Assembly: GCF_000719115.1 (NCBI RefSeq)
Contig: NZ_JOEA01000003.1
Location: forward strand, 1-64,000
Length of the DNA: 64,000 nucleotides
Direction of reading: 5' to 3'
From: Lentzea albidocapillata
GTDB taxonomy: Bacteria; Actinomycetota; Actinomycetes; Mycobacteriales; Pseudonocardiaceae
In this document: piece by piece, positions 1 through 7,644 of the stretch
Numbering within the stretch: the stretch's first letter is position 1
How the letters are laid out: every line of letters begins with the position of its first letter
Translations under genes and position numbers: made by a program
Notes under the pieces: generated by a model
The model's input: only the letters and a program-made list of their open reading frames with translations
Told to the model about the DNA's origin: nothing
The model's database searches: none

Positions 1-1
1 G

Positions 2-685
2 GCGCTACTCATCGCATTCGTCGTCATCGAACGCCGGTCGGAACGGCCGATGATGCCGCTGCGCGTCGTGGTCGACCGTGTGCGCGGTGCCGGGTACGCG
101 ATCGTGTTCCTCGCCGGCGCCGCGCTGCTGGCGTTCTACCTTTTCCTGACCTACTACCTGCAGCTCGTCCGCGAGTATTCGCCAGTGGTGACCGGACTGG
201 CGTTCCTGCCCAGTGCTGCCGGCGTCTTCGTGGGCTCGTTGGCGGCCGGCCGGATCCTCGGTCGAACGGGTCCGCGAGCTGTGTTGACCACAGGTCTGCT
301 GATGGGCGCGGCCGGCATGGCCTACCTCGGCGTGCTCGACCCGGCCAGTGGTTTCTGGTCGGTGCTCTTCCCCGCACTGCTGGTGAGCGGCCTGGGCATC
401 GGAGCTGCACTCACAACGGTCACGAAGATCACGTTGGACGGCGTGCCGTCTGGCGATGCGGGTGTTGCCGGCGCACTGACCAACGCGATGCGCCAGATCG
501 GCGGAGCGGTTGGCGTGTCGGCGCTCAACGTGGTGGCACTGTCCGTCACCGCGGCGAAAGGCAATTCGGGAGATGACGCACTCACAGACGGCTATGTTGC
601 GGCGTTTGTCGTGGGTGCCGGACTGCTCGCGCTTGCAGCGGTCATCGCCGTCGTCATGACCGGCTCACGCCGTGCGCGCGGGTAG
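2..685 (+). CDS. MFS efflux transporter, C-terminal part (5' end outside window)
   Basis: The reading frame is open from the left edge, so the start lies outside the window; the ATG at 50 is internal. The visible ~227 residues are hydrophobic helices joined by short charged loops. They include a GRILGRTGPR-type loop of the motif-A kind found in major facilitator pumps and a glycine-rich helix (VSGLGIGAALTTV). The conserved region with GVAGALTNAMRQIGGAVGVS is typical of the C-terminal half of 14-helix DHA2 drug/proton antiporters. The protein should sit in the cytoplasmic membrane and export small molecules; the substrate cannot be read. A small hairpin overlaps and follows the stop. Family confident, substrate unknown. 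Confidence 0.85.
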   Translation, partial: ALLIAFVVIERRSERPMMPLRVVVDRVRGAGYAIVFLAGAALLAFYLFLTYYLQLVREYSPVVTGLAFLPSAAGVFVGSLAAGRILGRTGPRAVLTTGLLMGAAGMAYLGVLDPASGFWSVLFPALLVSGLGIGAALTTVTKITLDGVPSGDAGVAGALTNAMRQIGGAVGVSALNVVALSVTAAKGNSGDDALTDGYVAAFVVGAGLLALAAVIAVVMTGSRRARG

Positions 686-703
686 CCGGCGTCACCCCCG
701 GCT
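684..703 (+). terminator. Short hairpin at the end of the MFS gene
   Basis: Arms AGCCGG and CCGGCT pair around an 8-nt loop immediately at the MFS stop codon. There is no T-run, which is usual for actinomycete terminators. The stem is short, so confidence is modest. Confidence 0.4.
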
Positions 704-732
704 TCATTGCACTTGTCTTGACCCTCCCGATC

Positions 733-755
733 ACCTACTGCCACAAATAGTAGGT
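733..755 (+). promoter_or_regulatory. Inverted repeat upstream of the copper-type cluster
   Basis: ACCTACT and AGTAGGT form 7-bp perfect arms separated by 9 nt, about 40 bp upstream of the predicted -10 element of the next gene. Spacing and symmetry suit a dimeric repressor. Given the downstream genes a metal-responsive regulator would make sense, but it does not match a CsoR box that I recognise. Confidence 0.4.
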
Positions 756-793
756 ATCGGCACCAGGTAAACACGATGTTGACACCTGCTCCG

Positions 794-806
794 TAGGATG
801 TCGGCC
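794..806 (+). promoter_or_regulatory. -10 element of a leaderless promoter
   Basis: TAGGAT (794-799) ends 7 nt before the ATG at 807, the usual geometry for leaderless actinobacterial transcripts. This is the reason for choosing 807 rather than the ATG at 798, which overlaps the -10. A TTGACA at 779-784 is only 9 nt away and so cannot be its -35. Confidence 0.5.
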
Positions 807-1223
807 ATGAACGGCACGGCCCACGGCACGCACGGCGCGCGAGGACACCTCTCGCGGCTGGCCGTCGTCCTGGCCGTGCTTACGGGGTTGGCCTTGGTGG
901 TGGGCGCGCAGTGCAGCGACGGCATGTCGATGGCACATGGCGCGAACACCGTCATGGTGAACGGCGGCCACGAGCTCACCGCACAACATCCGGCCGCGGT
1001 CGGGATGCTCGTGGCTCCGGATGCTCCTGGCAACAGTGACATGGGCAGTGCACTCGCGGCCTGTCTGATGCTCATCGTGGCTGTCATCGCCGTCGTCGCC
1101 GGGCTGAGGCTTCCCGGTTTGCGCAGCTCAGCGGCAGCACCGCGGCCTGTCCGTGTGGCGCTGACCCCGGTCGTCCTGCTGCAGGCGCCAAGTCTCGCGA
1201 CACTCTGTCTGTTGCGGATTTAG
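807..1223 (+). CDS. Small membrane protein, DUF6153-like (probable metal-handling accessory)
   Basis: A 138-residue protein. The N-terminal hydrophobic segment (SRLAVVLAVLTGLALVVGAQC) could be a signal or membrane anchor. An exposed stretch rich in His and Met follows (SDGMSMAHG, VMVNGGHEL), then a second membrane helix (LAACLMLIVAVIAVVAGL) and a basic tail. The layout resembles actinobacterial DUF6153 proteins, which often lie beside copper genes. His/Met-rich external loops fit Cu(I) contact, but binding is inference. It precedes a TauE/SafE-cupredoxin gene by 110 bp on the same strand, and a heavy-metal chaperone remnant follows that gene, so the three form one metal-related unit. The family call is from pattern recognition only. 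Confidence 0.6.
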   Translation: MNGTAHGTHGARGHLSRLAVVLAVLTGLALVVGAQCSDGMSMAHGANTVMVNGGHELTAQHPAAVGMLVAPDAPGNSDMGSALAACLMLIVAVIAVVAGLRLPGLRSSAAAPRPVRVALTPVVLLQAPSLATLCLLRI

Positions 1224-1333
1224 GAGAGGTCTGCCCGCACCTCGGTTCGACGCCGAGATGGCGGGCAACGACGTGCCATCGGCACCTCGGCCGGTGCGTT
1301 CTCCGGCCTTTCCCATCCCTCGGAGGAGCTTTC

Positions 1334-2407
1334 GTGAATCTTGCTGCTGTCCTGGTCACCGGCCTGTTCGCCGGTGGTGTGTCCTGTGCCGCGGTGCAGG
1401 GCGGTCTGCTCACCGGATTGATCACCCGTCAGCGTGCGGCGACCGCCGAACCTGGGGCGCCTGGCGGTCGCGGGAAGAGCAAGCAGGCTGCCGTGGTCGC
1501 CGAGCGGCGGAACTGGCGCGCCCAGCTGGGTGACGACCTGGCCCCGGTCGGTGGCTTCCTGGCAGGCAAGCTGGTCTCGCACACGCTGCTCGGTGCGCTG
1601 CTGGGCGCGCTCGGCAGCGTGGTGGAGCTGTCGGTCGGGCTCCGCACGTGGCTGCAGATCGGCGCCGGCCTGCTGATCATCGTGTTCGGACTGGCGCAGC
1701 TCGGGGTTCCGGGCTTTCGCCGCATCGTCATCGAGCCGCCGGTGTCCTGGATGAAGATCGTGCGCAGCCGCGCCCGTTCGCAGGCGGCGTTCGCGCCGGC
1801 CTTGCTCGGCTTCGCCACGGTGCTGATCCCTTGCGGCGTCACGTTGTCCGTGGAGGCGTTGGCGCTCGCGTCCGGTTCCGCGTTGTCAGGAGCAGCGACG
1901 ATGGCTGTGTTCGTGCTCGGCACCGGTCCACTGTTCGCCATCCTCGGCTACGCCGCCCGCAAAGCAGCCACCGCCTGGAAGGGCAGGCTCGCCGTCGTGA
2001 CCGGCCTGGTGGTGCTGGCCATGGGGATGTACACGCTCAACGGTGGCTTGGAACTGGCCGGATCACCCTTGTCTGCAAGCAAAATCGCGCAGTCCTTCGG
2101 ATCGGGTGACGCTCCTGCCGACACCGCGACGGTGTCCGAGGTGGACGGACAGCAAACGGTGGTGATCACCGCGCGCAGCGGCTCCTACAGCCCGGACAAC
2201 GTTCAGGTCCGTTCCGGTGTGCCGACGACGCTCGTCGTCAAGTCGGAGAACGCGCAGGGCTGCGTGCGGTCCTTCGTCATCCGCGACGAGCAGAAGGTCC
2301 TGCCGGTGAGAGGCGAGACCCGCATCGATCTGGGCGTGCTGCAGCCGGGACGGCTGGATTACGCCTGCGGGATGGGCATGTACACCGGCGTCATCACCAT
2401 CGTCTGA
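1334..2407 (+). CDS. TauE/SafE-type membrane protein fused to a C-terminal cupredoxin-like domain
   Basis: A 357-residue protein with a strong ribosome site (GGAGGAG, 1322-1328) before the GTG at 1334. Residues ~1-245 hold several membrane helices of the sulfite-exporter/UreH-like fold, with conserved cysteines in SCAAVQGG near the N-terminus and in LIPCGVT. Residues ~265-357 form a beta-rich external domain ending GCVRSFVIRDE and YACGMGMYTG. This looks like a cupredoxin-like domain with Cys/Met ligands, though no classical His ligand pair is obvious. Such fusions occur in copper or heavy-metal export clusters. It probably moves or delivers a soft metal across the membrane; the metal is inferred from the neighbouring His/Met-rich protein and HMA remnant. 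Confidence 0.75.
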   Translation: MNLAAVLVTGLFAGGVSCAAVQGGLLTGLITRQRAATAEPGAPGGRGKSKQAAVVAERRNWRAQLGDDLAPVGGFLAGKLVSHTLLGALLGALGSVVELSVGLRTWLQIGAGLLIIVFGLAQLGVPGFRRIVIEPPVSWMKIVRSRARSQAAFAPALLGFATVLIPCGVTLSVEALALASGSALSGAATMAVFVLGTGPLFAILGYAARKAATAWKGRLAVVTGLVVLAMGMYTLNGGLELAGSPLSASKIAQSFGSGDAPADTATVSEVDGQQTVVITARSGSYSPDNVQVRSGVPTTLVVKSENAQGCVRSFVIRDEQKVLPVRGETRIDLGVLQPGRLDYACGMGMYTGVITIV

Positions 2408-2420
2408 AAGAGGATCCACT

Positions 2421-2495
2421 GTGGCCACCACGACCCACGTCTTCCGAGTCGAGGGCATCGAAGAGCTCGGCTATCAGGCCTCGCCGATGTCCTGA
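2421..2495 (+). pseudogene. Remnant of a heavy-metal-associated (HMA) chaperone
   Basis: A GTG 13 bp after the previous stop, behind AAAGAGG, opens a 24-codon frame reading VATTTHVFRVEG joined directly to IEELGYQAS. In HMA copper chaperones the first part precedes the MTCxxC loop and the second is the C-terminal helix and strand (VEELGYxVS). The middle, including the metal-binding CxxC, is missing while the frame is kept, so this looks like an internal deletion of about 40 codons. The product cannot bind metal. It supports a copper assignment for the two genes upstream. Confidence 0.65.
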
Positions 2496-2504
2496 TGATG
2501 TCCA

Positions 2505-2537
2505 GCGCCGGGCGGTTCGGGAGAGACCGCCCGGCGC
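2505..2537. terminator. Hairpin terminator between convergent genes
   Basis: Perfect 12-bp arms GCGCCGGGCGGT and ACCGCCCGGCGC enclose a 9-nt loop, between the end of the copper-type unit (+) and the end of the SDR gene (-). It could stop transcription from either side. Confidence 0.7.
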
Positions 2538-2620
2538 GACCTGTCATCCTGCGATGCGGCGGATGACGTTGATGGGGCCGATCGAGTCGATGTCGGCGAT
2601 CTTCACCGGAACACCCTCGG

Positions 2621-3541
2621 TCACCGGTTGTCCCACCAGGCCCACGACGGGTTCCCAGTGGCGGCCTGGGTGATCGACCAGAGGCGTTCGCGGGCCGCCG
2701 GGTCGCAGGCGAACGCGGGCGCGTTCACGGATCGTTCGCGTTCGTCCACGTAGATGCCGTGCACAACCTCGCCGGGCCGGTCGGGTCCTTGCGGTCGATC
2801 AGCACTGCCCTCCGCGATCCGCAGGTAGGTGGCTGCCAGGTCCTCCGGTGAGGCTGCCAGGCGGTTCTTGGGCGCGTAGAGCATGCGCAACAGCCATGGC
2901 ATGCCGGCCATCCGGTCGGCGTCCACCCGCACCGCGGGCACCCGGACGCACGTGACGTCCACGCCGCCCGCGGTCCTCGACGCCAGTTCGAGGCTGAACA
3001 TGATCTGTGCGAGTTTTGAGTGGTAGTAGGCCCTGGTGGGGCTGTACCAGTCGGCTCCGTCGAGGTGGTCGAAGCGAATTCTGATGCGGGGCATGGTGAT
3101 CAGGCCCTTGCTCGCCACGGTGATCACCTTGGGGCGGGGTGCCGCCCGCAGCAGCTCGCTGAGCGCGGCCGTCAGCCGGAAGGGCCCCAGGTGGTTGGTC
3201 GCCCAGATCAGCTCGTGGCCGGCCGCGGTCCGGTGAGGCAGGCGCAGCGACTGGTCGAAGTTCGCCGCGTTGTGGATCACCACGTCGAGGTGGTCGACGT
3301 GCTCCGCCACCGAGGCCGCGACGGCGTCCAGGCCTTCCAGTTCGGCCATGTCGGCGAGCACCAGCCGCGCGGGTTCCCGCGCGGTCGCGTTGATCCGGGC
3401 CAACGCGTCCTCGCCCCGCCGTCGATCACGGCACAGGGCGAACACCCGGTGACCGCGTTCGGCCAGCTGCCGGGCCGCGCGCAACCCGATGCCGGAACCG
3501 GCTCCCGTGATCACGACGGCGAGCTGCTGCGGCCCGCTCAT
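2621..3541 (-). CDS. Short-chain dehydrogenase/reductase (SDR)
   Basis: A 306-residue classical/extended SDR. The cofactor motif TGAGSGIG is near residue 12, and CRDRRRGED after strand 2 suggests NADP(H). The N-A-A-type motif reads HNAANF, and the catalytic tetrad region has IWATNHLGPF, a Ser in VASKGLI and YYHSK (Tyr and Lys). The C-terminal part resembles retinol-dehydrogenase-like and light-dependent protochlorophyllide-reductase-like SDRs common in actinomycetes. It would reduce or oxidise a carbonyl/alcohol in the cytoplasm; the substrate is not readable. It lies 76 bp downstream of the kimA-like gene on the same strand and may be read through from it, without an evident functional link. 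Confidence 0.85.
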   Translation of the reverse strand: MSGPQQLAVVITGAGSGIGLRAARQLAERGHRVFALCRDRRRGEDALARINATAREPARLVLADMAELEGLDAVAASVAEHVDHLDVVIHNAANFDQSLRLPHRTAAGHELIWATNHLGPFRLTAALSELLRAAPRPKVITVASKGLITMPRIRIRFDHLDGADWYSPTRAYYHSKLAQIMFSLELASRTAGGVDVTCVRVPAVRVDADRMAGMPWLLRMLYAPKNRLAASPEDLAATYLRIAEGSADRPQGPDRPGEVVHGIYVDERERSVNAPAFACDPAARERLWSITQAATGNPSWAWWDNR

Positions 3542-3617
3542 GCGATGTCCAATGCGAACACCGGCGTGATTCGGGCGGGGAAACAGATGCGCCGGTACGT
3601 CAACATCGGCGGGTTGA

Positions 3618-5630
3618 TCATTTCTGGTCGGTTCCGTTGTGGTTCTCGGAGTGGACGCCGCGCCGGATCGCTCCTGGTGCGAGTTCGGGTCGGTGCTGGA
3701 CCTTGGTCGAGGAGGCGAGCTGCCAGGGGACGCTGGTGACCATGACGCCTGGTTGGAACAGCAGCCTGCTCTTGAGCCGGAGCGCGCTTTGGTTGTGGAG
3801 GAGGTGTTCCCACCAGTGGCCGACGACGTACTCGGGGATGAAGACGGTGACCACGTCGCGGGGGTTGTTGGTGCGCACTCTTTTGACGTAGTCGAGGACG
3901 GGTTTGGTGATTTCGCGGTAAGGCGACTCGATGACCTTGAGCGGGACGGAGAAGGGCTGTTCGCCCCACTGGCTGACGAGTACTCGGGTGTCGTGGTCGT
4001 CGACGTTGACGGTGACCGCTTCCAGCACGTCTGGTCGCATCGCTCTGGCGTAGGCGAGGGCGCGTTTGGTGGGGCGGTGCAGTTTGGAGACGAGCACGAT
4101 GACGTGGTTGCGGGAGGGCAGCACGGGTGGGGTGTCGTCGTCTTCGTGGAGTTCGTCGCTGACCCGCTGGTAGTGGCGGCGGATGGCGGCCATCAACACG
4201 TAGATGATCGCCATCGCGGCGAGTGAGATCCAGGCTCCCTGGGTGAACTTGGTGACCAGAATTACGATCAGCACCACCGCGGTCATGGAGAAGCCGAAGG
4301 CGTTGATCGCTTGGGAGCGCCGCATCCGCCGCCGCTCGGCGGGGTTGGTTTCGGTGCGCAGCAACCGGGTCCAGTGGCGGATCATGCCGCTCTGGCTGAT
4401 CACGAACGACATGAACACGCCGACGATGTAGAGCTGGATCAGCTGGCTCACCTCGGCATCGAACGCGATCACCAGGACGATGGCGAACGTGGCGAGAAAG
4501 ACGACGCCGTTGGAGAAGACCAGTCGGTCGCCGCGAGTGTGGAGCTGGCGGGGCAGGTAGCGGTCCTGGGCGAGGATCGAGCCCAGGACGGGGAAGCCGT
4601 TGAAGGCGGTGTTGGCGGCCAGCACCAGGATCAGGCCGGTGAAGAAGATGACGTACCAGGTCGCTGGGGAGAAGCCGGCGAACACAGCGTTCGCGAGTTG
4701 GGCGACCAGTGTTTTCTGCTCGTAGCCCGCGGGGGCGCCGATCAGTTGGTGCGCCGGGTCCTCGGCGACCTGGGCGCCGGTGAGCCGGGCCAGCATGATC
4801 AGTCCGAGGAACATGGTGATGGCGAGCACGCCCATCATCAGCAGGGTGGTCGCGGCGTTGCGGCCTTTCGGTTTGCGGAAGGCCGGCACGCCGTTGCTGA
4901 TCGCCTCCACCCCGGTCAGGGCCGCACTGCCGGAGGAGAAGGCGCGCAGGATGAGGAACGCGAACCCGAGTCCCGCGAGGCTCCCGTGTTCCTCCACCAG
5001 CTGGAAGTCGGCGCTTTCGGCCCGTACCTCGTCGCCCAGTACGTACACCCGCACCAGTGACCACACGATCATGGCGAGGATGCCGAAGACGAAGGCGTAG
5101 GTGGGGATGGCGAACGCGGTGCCCGACTCGCGCACGCCCCGCAGGTTCATCGCGGTGAGGACCAGGATCGCGCCGATGGCGAACTCGACCTTGTGGGCGC
5201 CCACGAACGGCACGGCCGAGCCGATGTTGGCCGCGGCCGAGGCGATCGACACCGCGACGGTGAGCACGTAGTCGACGAGCAGGGCGCTGCCCACCACCAG
5301 GCCCCACCGTGGGCCGTGGTTGACGGTGGCCACCTCGTAGTCGCCGCCGCCGGAGGTGTAGGCGCGCACGTTCTGCCGGTAGGAGGCCACCACGGCGGCC
5401 ATCACCACCGCCACGAGCAGCGCGATCCACGGACTGAACACGTAGGCCGAGGCTCCGGCGACGGAGAGCACCAGCAGGATCTCTTCCGGCGCGTAGGCCA
5501 CGCTCGACATCGGGTCGGAGGCGAACACGGGCAACGCGATCCGCTTGGGCAGCAGAGTGTGCGACAGCCGGTCACTCCGGAACGGCCGTCCTAAAAGGAG
5601 TCGCTTCGTGACGGTGGCGAACTTGGGCAT
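3618..5630 (-). CDS. kimA: KimA-type potassium importer (APC superfamily)
   Basis: A 670-residue APC-fold permease with about 12 helices and a ~190-residue cytoplasmic C-terminal domain. It shares many segments with Bacillus subtilis KimA (YdaO): the GGGDYEVATVN loop, FSSGSAALTGVEAISNGVPAF, VLAANTAFNGFP, and the C-terminal LHNQSALRLKSRLLF and VMVTSVPWQ. KimA proteins are dimeric high-affinity K+/H+ symporters, and their C-terminal USP-like domain binds c-di-AMP in Firmicutes. Start taken at the ATG at 5630, 12 bp after the RCK gene stop; no good ribosome site is seen, so translational coupling is likely. The RCK neighbour and the Trk and kdpDE genes nearby support a potassium role. No c-di-AMP riboswitch was recognised upstream. 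Confidence 0.85.
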   Translation of the reverse strand: MPKFATVTKRLLLGRPFRSDRLSHTLLPKRIALPVFASDPMSSVAYAPEEILLVLSVAGASAYVFSPWIALLVAVVMAAVVASYRQNVRAYTSGGGDYEVATVNHGPRWGLVVGSALLVDYVLTVAVSIASAAANIGSAVPFVGAHKVEFAIGAILVLTAMNLRGVRESGTAFAIPTYAFVFGILAMIVWSLVRVYVLGDEVRAESADFQLVEEHGSLAGLGFAFLILRAFSSGSAALTGVEAISNGVPAFRKPKGRNAATTLLMMGVLAITMFLGLIMLARLTGAQVAEDPAHQLIGAPAGYEQKTLVAQLANAVFAGFSPATWYVIFFTGLILVLAANTAFNGFPVLGSILAQDRYLPRQLHTRGDRLVFSNGVVFLATFAIVLVIAFDAEVSQLIQLYIVGVFMSFVISQSGMIRHWTRLLRTETNPAERRRMRRSQAINAFGFSMTAVVLIVILVTKFTQGAWISLAAMAIIYVLMAAIRRHYQRVSDELHEDDDTPPVLPSRNHVIVLVSKLHRPTKRALAYARAMRPDVLEAVTVNVDDHDTRVLVSQWGEQPFSVPLKVIESPYREITKPVLDYVKRVRTNNPRDVVTVFIPEYVVGHWWEHLLHNQSALRLKSRLLFQPGVMVTSVPWQLASSTKVQHRPELAPGAIRRGVHSENHNGTDQK

Positions 5631-5642
5631 CAGGGACGCAGC

Positions 5643-6296
5643 CTAGGTTTCCGTGTGGCAGGTGGGTGTTCGGGATTGCAGGACCACGATCTGGTCATCG
5701 GCGGCCAGCCGTAGTCGCGCTGCCTCAGCGCCCCAGTAGCGCCGGCTGCCGCGGAGTACGCCGACCGCAGTAGGGACGCAGTCGTGAAGTTCATGTCCGA
5801 CCTCGGATGCCTGGGCCGGGCGCTGGTCAACCGTCCATGGCATCGCGGATGGCATCGGCGGCGAAGAGGTCGCCAGTCCGGAGCGCTTGTGCAGCGCGTG
5901 CACTAGCGCTGTCCCGGCCGATTCGGACGTGGTGACGACATGGTCAGCGCCGTGACGACGGACGAAAGCGACACGCGCGAGACTCCGCACCGCCGTCGCG
6001 ATCGTCGCGGTCGGCCACAGGCCTCGGGCCAGCATCGTGGCCTGCACCGCCGCCTCATCCGGCACCACTGCGACCACCACGTGCAGAACGTGCCCAGAAG
6101 TCGCCTGCGTGAGCACCAGACGGTTCGTGCCATCGCCCAGGACCGCGTGGGCGCCGAGTTCGGTGGCCTCCTCGATCGCCTCCCTGCGTCTGTCGACCAC
6201 GATGAGATCGGCCGGGCGGATGCCGTGATCGAGCAGGTAACGGACAGCGCTGAGACCGGTCACGCCGAACCCGATCACCAGTGTCTGACCACTCAT
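5643..6296 (-). CDS. RCK/TrkA-type regulatory subunit of the KimA unit
   Basis: A 217-residue protein. The Rossmann N-domain starts VIGFGVTG (GxGxxG near residue 9). The acidic VVDRRRE after strand 2 favours NAD(H), and DGTN / RRHGADHVV follow as in TrkA_N/RCK_N domains. The last ~60 residues (VPTAVGVLRGSRRYW to ADDQIVVLQS) resemble RCK_C. It has no membrane segment, so it should sit on the cytoplasmic face of a transporter and gate it with nucleotide. It is first in an operon with the kimA-like gene, 12 bp apart. KimA is not usually described with an RCK partner, so this pairing is unusual. Its sequence is clearly different from the two standard TrkA proteins nearby. Confidence 0.75.
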   Translation of the reverse strand: MSGQTLVIGFGVTGLSAVRYLLDHGIRPADLIVVDRRREAIEEATELGAHAVLGDGTNRLVLTQATSGHVLHVVVAVVPDEAAVQATMLARGLWPTATIATAVRSLARVAFVRRHGADHVVTTSESAGTALVHALHKRSGLATSSPPMPSAMPWTVDQRPAQASEVGHELHDCVPTAVGVLRGSRRYWGAEAARLRLAADDQIVVLQSRTPTCHTET

Positions 6297-6359
6297 CCTT
6301 CAAGCCCCACAACCGGTGACCGTACTGCGGCCGGGTCAGATACTCGATGCGGAAGAGGA

Positions 6360-6425
6360 CTCTTAACGCGATCTTGACGGCTTCACCGCGTTGTCGGAGT
6401 CCACGCGTCAAAACCGCGTCAAGAC
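6360..6425. promoter_or_regulatory. Two pairs of 11-bp direct repeats upstream of the kimA unit
   Basis: Plus strand 6404-6425 holds two adjacent 11-mers, CGCGTCAAAAC and CGCGTCAAGAC. Minus strand 6381-6360 holds two more, GCCGTCAAGAT and CGCGTTAAGAG. Eleven-bp-phased direct repeats are the usual binding pattern of OmpR/PhoB-family regulators. A very similar pair lies in the trkH/kdpDE intergenic region, so KdpE is the obvious candidate (inference). Confidence 0.55.
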
Positions 6426-6506
6426 GTTCCCGTTGTCGCCCAGCGTCGAACACAGCTTCGGCGAGGTCCGGCACCGCCCGAGAACGTTGAGGGGACGGCC
6501 GATGGG

Positions 6507-6593
6507 TCAGCTCATCTCACCGAGCCCGGCAGCCTTGCCGCCTACCAGATCGATCATGGAAGAGTCGATCTCGGACAGAAGAAGCAGGTTCAT
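6507..6593 (-). pseudogene. N-terminal stub of a PEP-synthase/rifampicin-phosphotransferase-like gene
   Basis: An ATG with an excellent ribosome site (GAGGAGG, 6 nt spacing) opens a 28-codon frame: MNLLLLSEID, SSMIDLVGGK, AAGLGEMS, then a stop. The LVGGKAAGLGEM block is the start of the ATP-grasp PPDK_N domain of phosphoenolpyruvate synthases and rifampicin phosphotransferases (LVGGKGxNLGEL). Everything after residue 27 is gone. With its intact translation start it would still make a 28-residue peptide if transcribed. Confidence 0.55.
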
Positions 6594-6684
6594 CTCGTGT
6601 CCTCCTCGCCGCAGTACCGCCCATGTCGGGTTTGACGGCGCCCTTCCTGCTCCTTGCCGGTGTCTTCCCGATCCAACCCATGTG

Positions 6685-7347
6685 TCATGTCAGGTCCGCC
6701 ACTTGTTCGACCTCGGCGGTGCGGCCGGCGAGAATCAGCACGTCGTGGTGGTTGACGACGGTGTCTGCGGTGGCGTAGGTGAAGCCCTGGCCGGGGCGTT
6801 TCACACCGACCACGGTGACCCCGTACTTGGATCGCAGCCGGCTTTTCCCGAGCGGCAGGCCGACTGCTTCCTCGGGGGCGCGGGTCTTGACCATGGCGTA
6901 GTCGTCCTCGAACTCGATGTAGTCCAGCATCCGGCCGGTCACCAGGTGGGCCACGCGTTCGCCCATGTCGTGTTCCGGCAGGACGACGTGGTGCGCGCCG
7001 ATGCGTTCGAGGATTCGGCCGTGCTGGCGGCTGACCGCCTTGGCCCAGATGTTGGGGATGTGGAAGTCCACCAACAACGCGGTGGTGATGATGCTGGCTT
7101 CCAGGTCGGTGCCGATGCCGACGACGGCGCGCTGGAACTCGTCGACGCCGAGCTGGCGCATGACCTCGGGATCGGTGGTGTCGGCAACGACGGCGTGGGT
7201 GAGTTCGTCGGCGTAGCGCCGGACGATCGCCGGATCCGAGTCAATACCGAGCACCTCCGTTCCACGCGCGTTGAGCTCTCTGGCCAGCGAACTGCCGAAC
7301 CGGCCGAGCCCGATCACGACTACACGGGAAACCTGTTTGTCCGCCAA
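6685..7347 (-). CDS. TrkA-family K+ uptake regulatory protein
   Basis: A 220-residue KtrA/TrkA protein: Rossmann motif VVIGLGRFGSSLA near the start, acidic GIDSD after strand 2 (NAD), DTTDPEVMRQLGV, and GIGTDLEASI. An RCK_C domain begins near residue 140 (AVGLPLGKSRLRSKYGVTVVGV) and ends with the HHDVLILAGR type seen in Ktr regulators. It is soluble and would form an octameric ring under a TrkH/KtrB channel. I place the start at TTG 7347 because GAGGAG lies 7 nt before it; upstream ATGs at 7362, 7371 and 7383 have no site. It is about 60% like the TrkA at 10123-10797 by eye but has no channel gene directly beside it. Confidence 0.85.
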   Translation of the reverse strand: MADKQVSRVVVIGLGRFGSSLARELNARGTEVLGIDSDPAIVRRYADELTHAVVADTTDPEVMRQLGVDEFQRAVVGIGTDLEASIITTALLVDFHIPNIWAKAVSRQHGRILERIGAHHVVLPEHDMGERVAHLVTGRMLDYIEFEDDYAMVKTRAPEEAVGLPLGKSRLRSKYGVTVVGVKRPGQGFTYATADTVVNHHDVLILAGRTAEVEQVADLT

Positions 7348-7367
7348 CGGATCGCTCCTCATTCGTC

Positions 7368-7575
7368 TCATGTGGACGCACACACGACCAACAGCCTGTC
7401 GCTCGTCCGCAGGTTCGCCACGTTCGGGTCATCGAGCCACCGGACACCGTCACCGAGGACGGGGTGGCTCCGCGCTCCCGCACCAAGCCGAGGCTGTCCA
7501 GGGCGGTGTCCACGACGACCAGCAGCCCCGCAGGAAGATCAACGGATAACACGTCAGCACGGTGTGCGAGGCCAT
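7368..7575 (-). pseudogene. Degenerate RCK_C-like fragment
   Basis: An ATG at 7575 is followed by coding-like sequence split between frames. One frame reads DLPAGLLVVVDTALDSLGLV; after a frame change another reads VRWLDDPNVANLRTSDRLLVV before a stop at 7368. The L-R-x-x-D-R-L-L-V-V ending resembles the last strand of TrkA_C/RCK_C domains, as in the gene at 5643. It may be what is left of a potassium channel or antiporter regulatory domain. Low confidence. Confidence 0.3.
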
Positions 7576-7622
7576 GATTGGCTCCTGGGCTCGGGGACAG
7601 CGGTTACATCGCCGACCAGGCT

Positions 7623-7638
7623 TCCCGGCACACCGGGA
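7623..7638 (-). terminator. Small hairpin after the DUF6653 gene
   Basis: TCCCGG and CCGGGA pair around a CACA loop, 7 bp beyond the stop of the DUF6653-like gene. The stem is short; tentative. Confidence 0.35.
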
Positions 7639-7644
7639 CCAAGA

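Noticed and set aside
779..784. TTGACA as a -35 box for the DUF6153-like gene
   Set aside because: Only 9 bp from the TAGGAT -10, too short for a promoter; the leaderless -10 alone explains the start.
3538..5430. 630-codon minus-strand frame overlapping kimA
   Set aside because: Arg/Pro-rich out-of-frame reading of the same strand; the kimA frame has clear membrane helices and family motifs.
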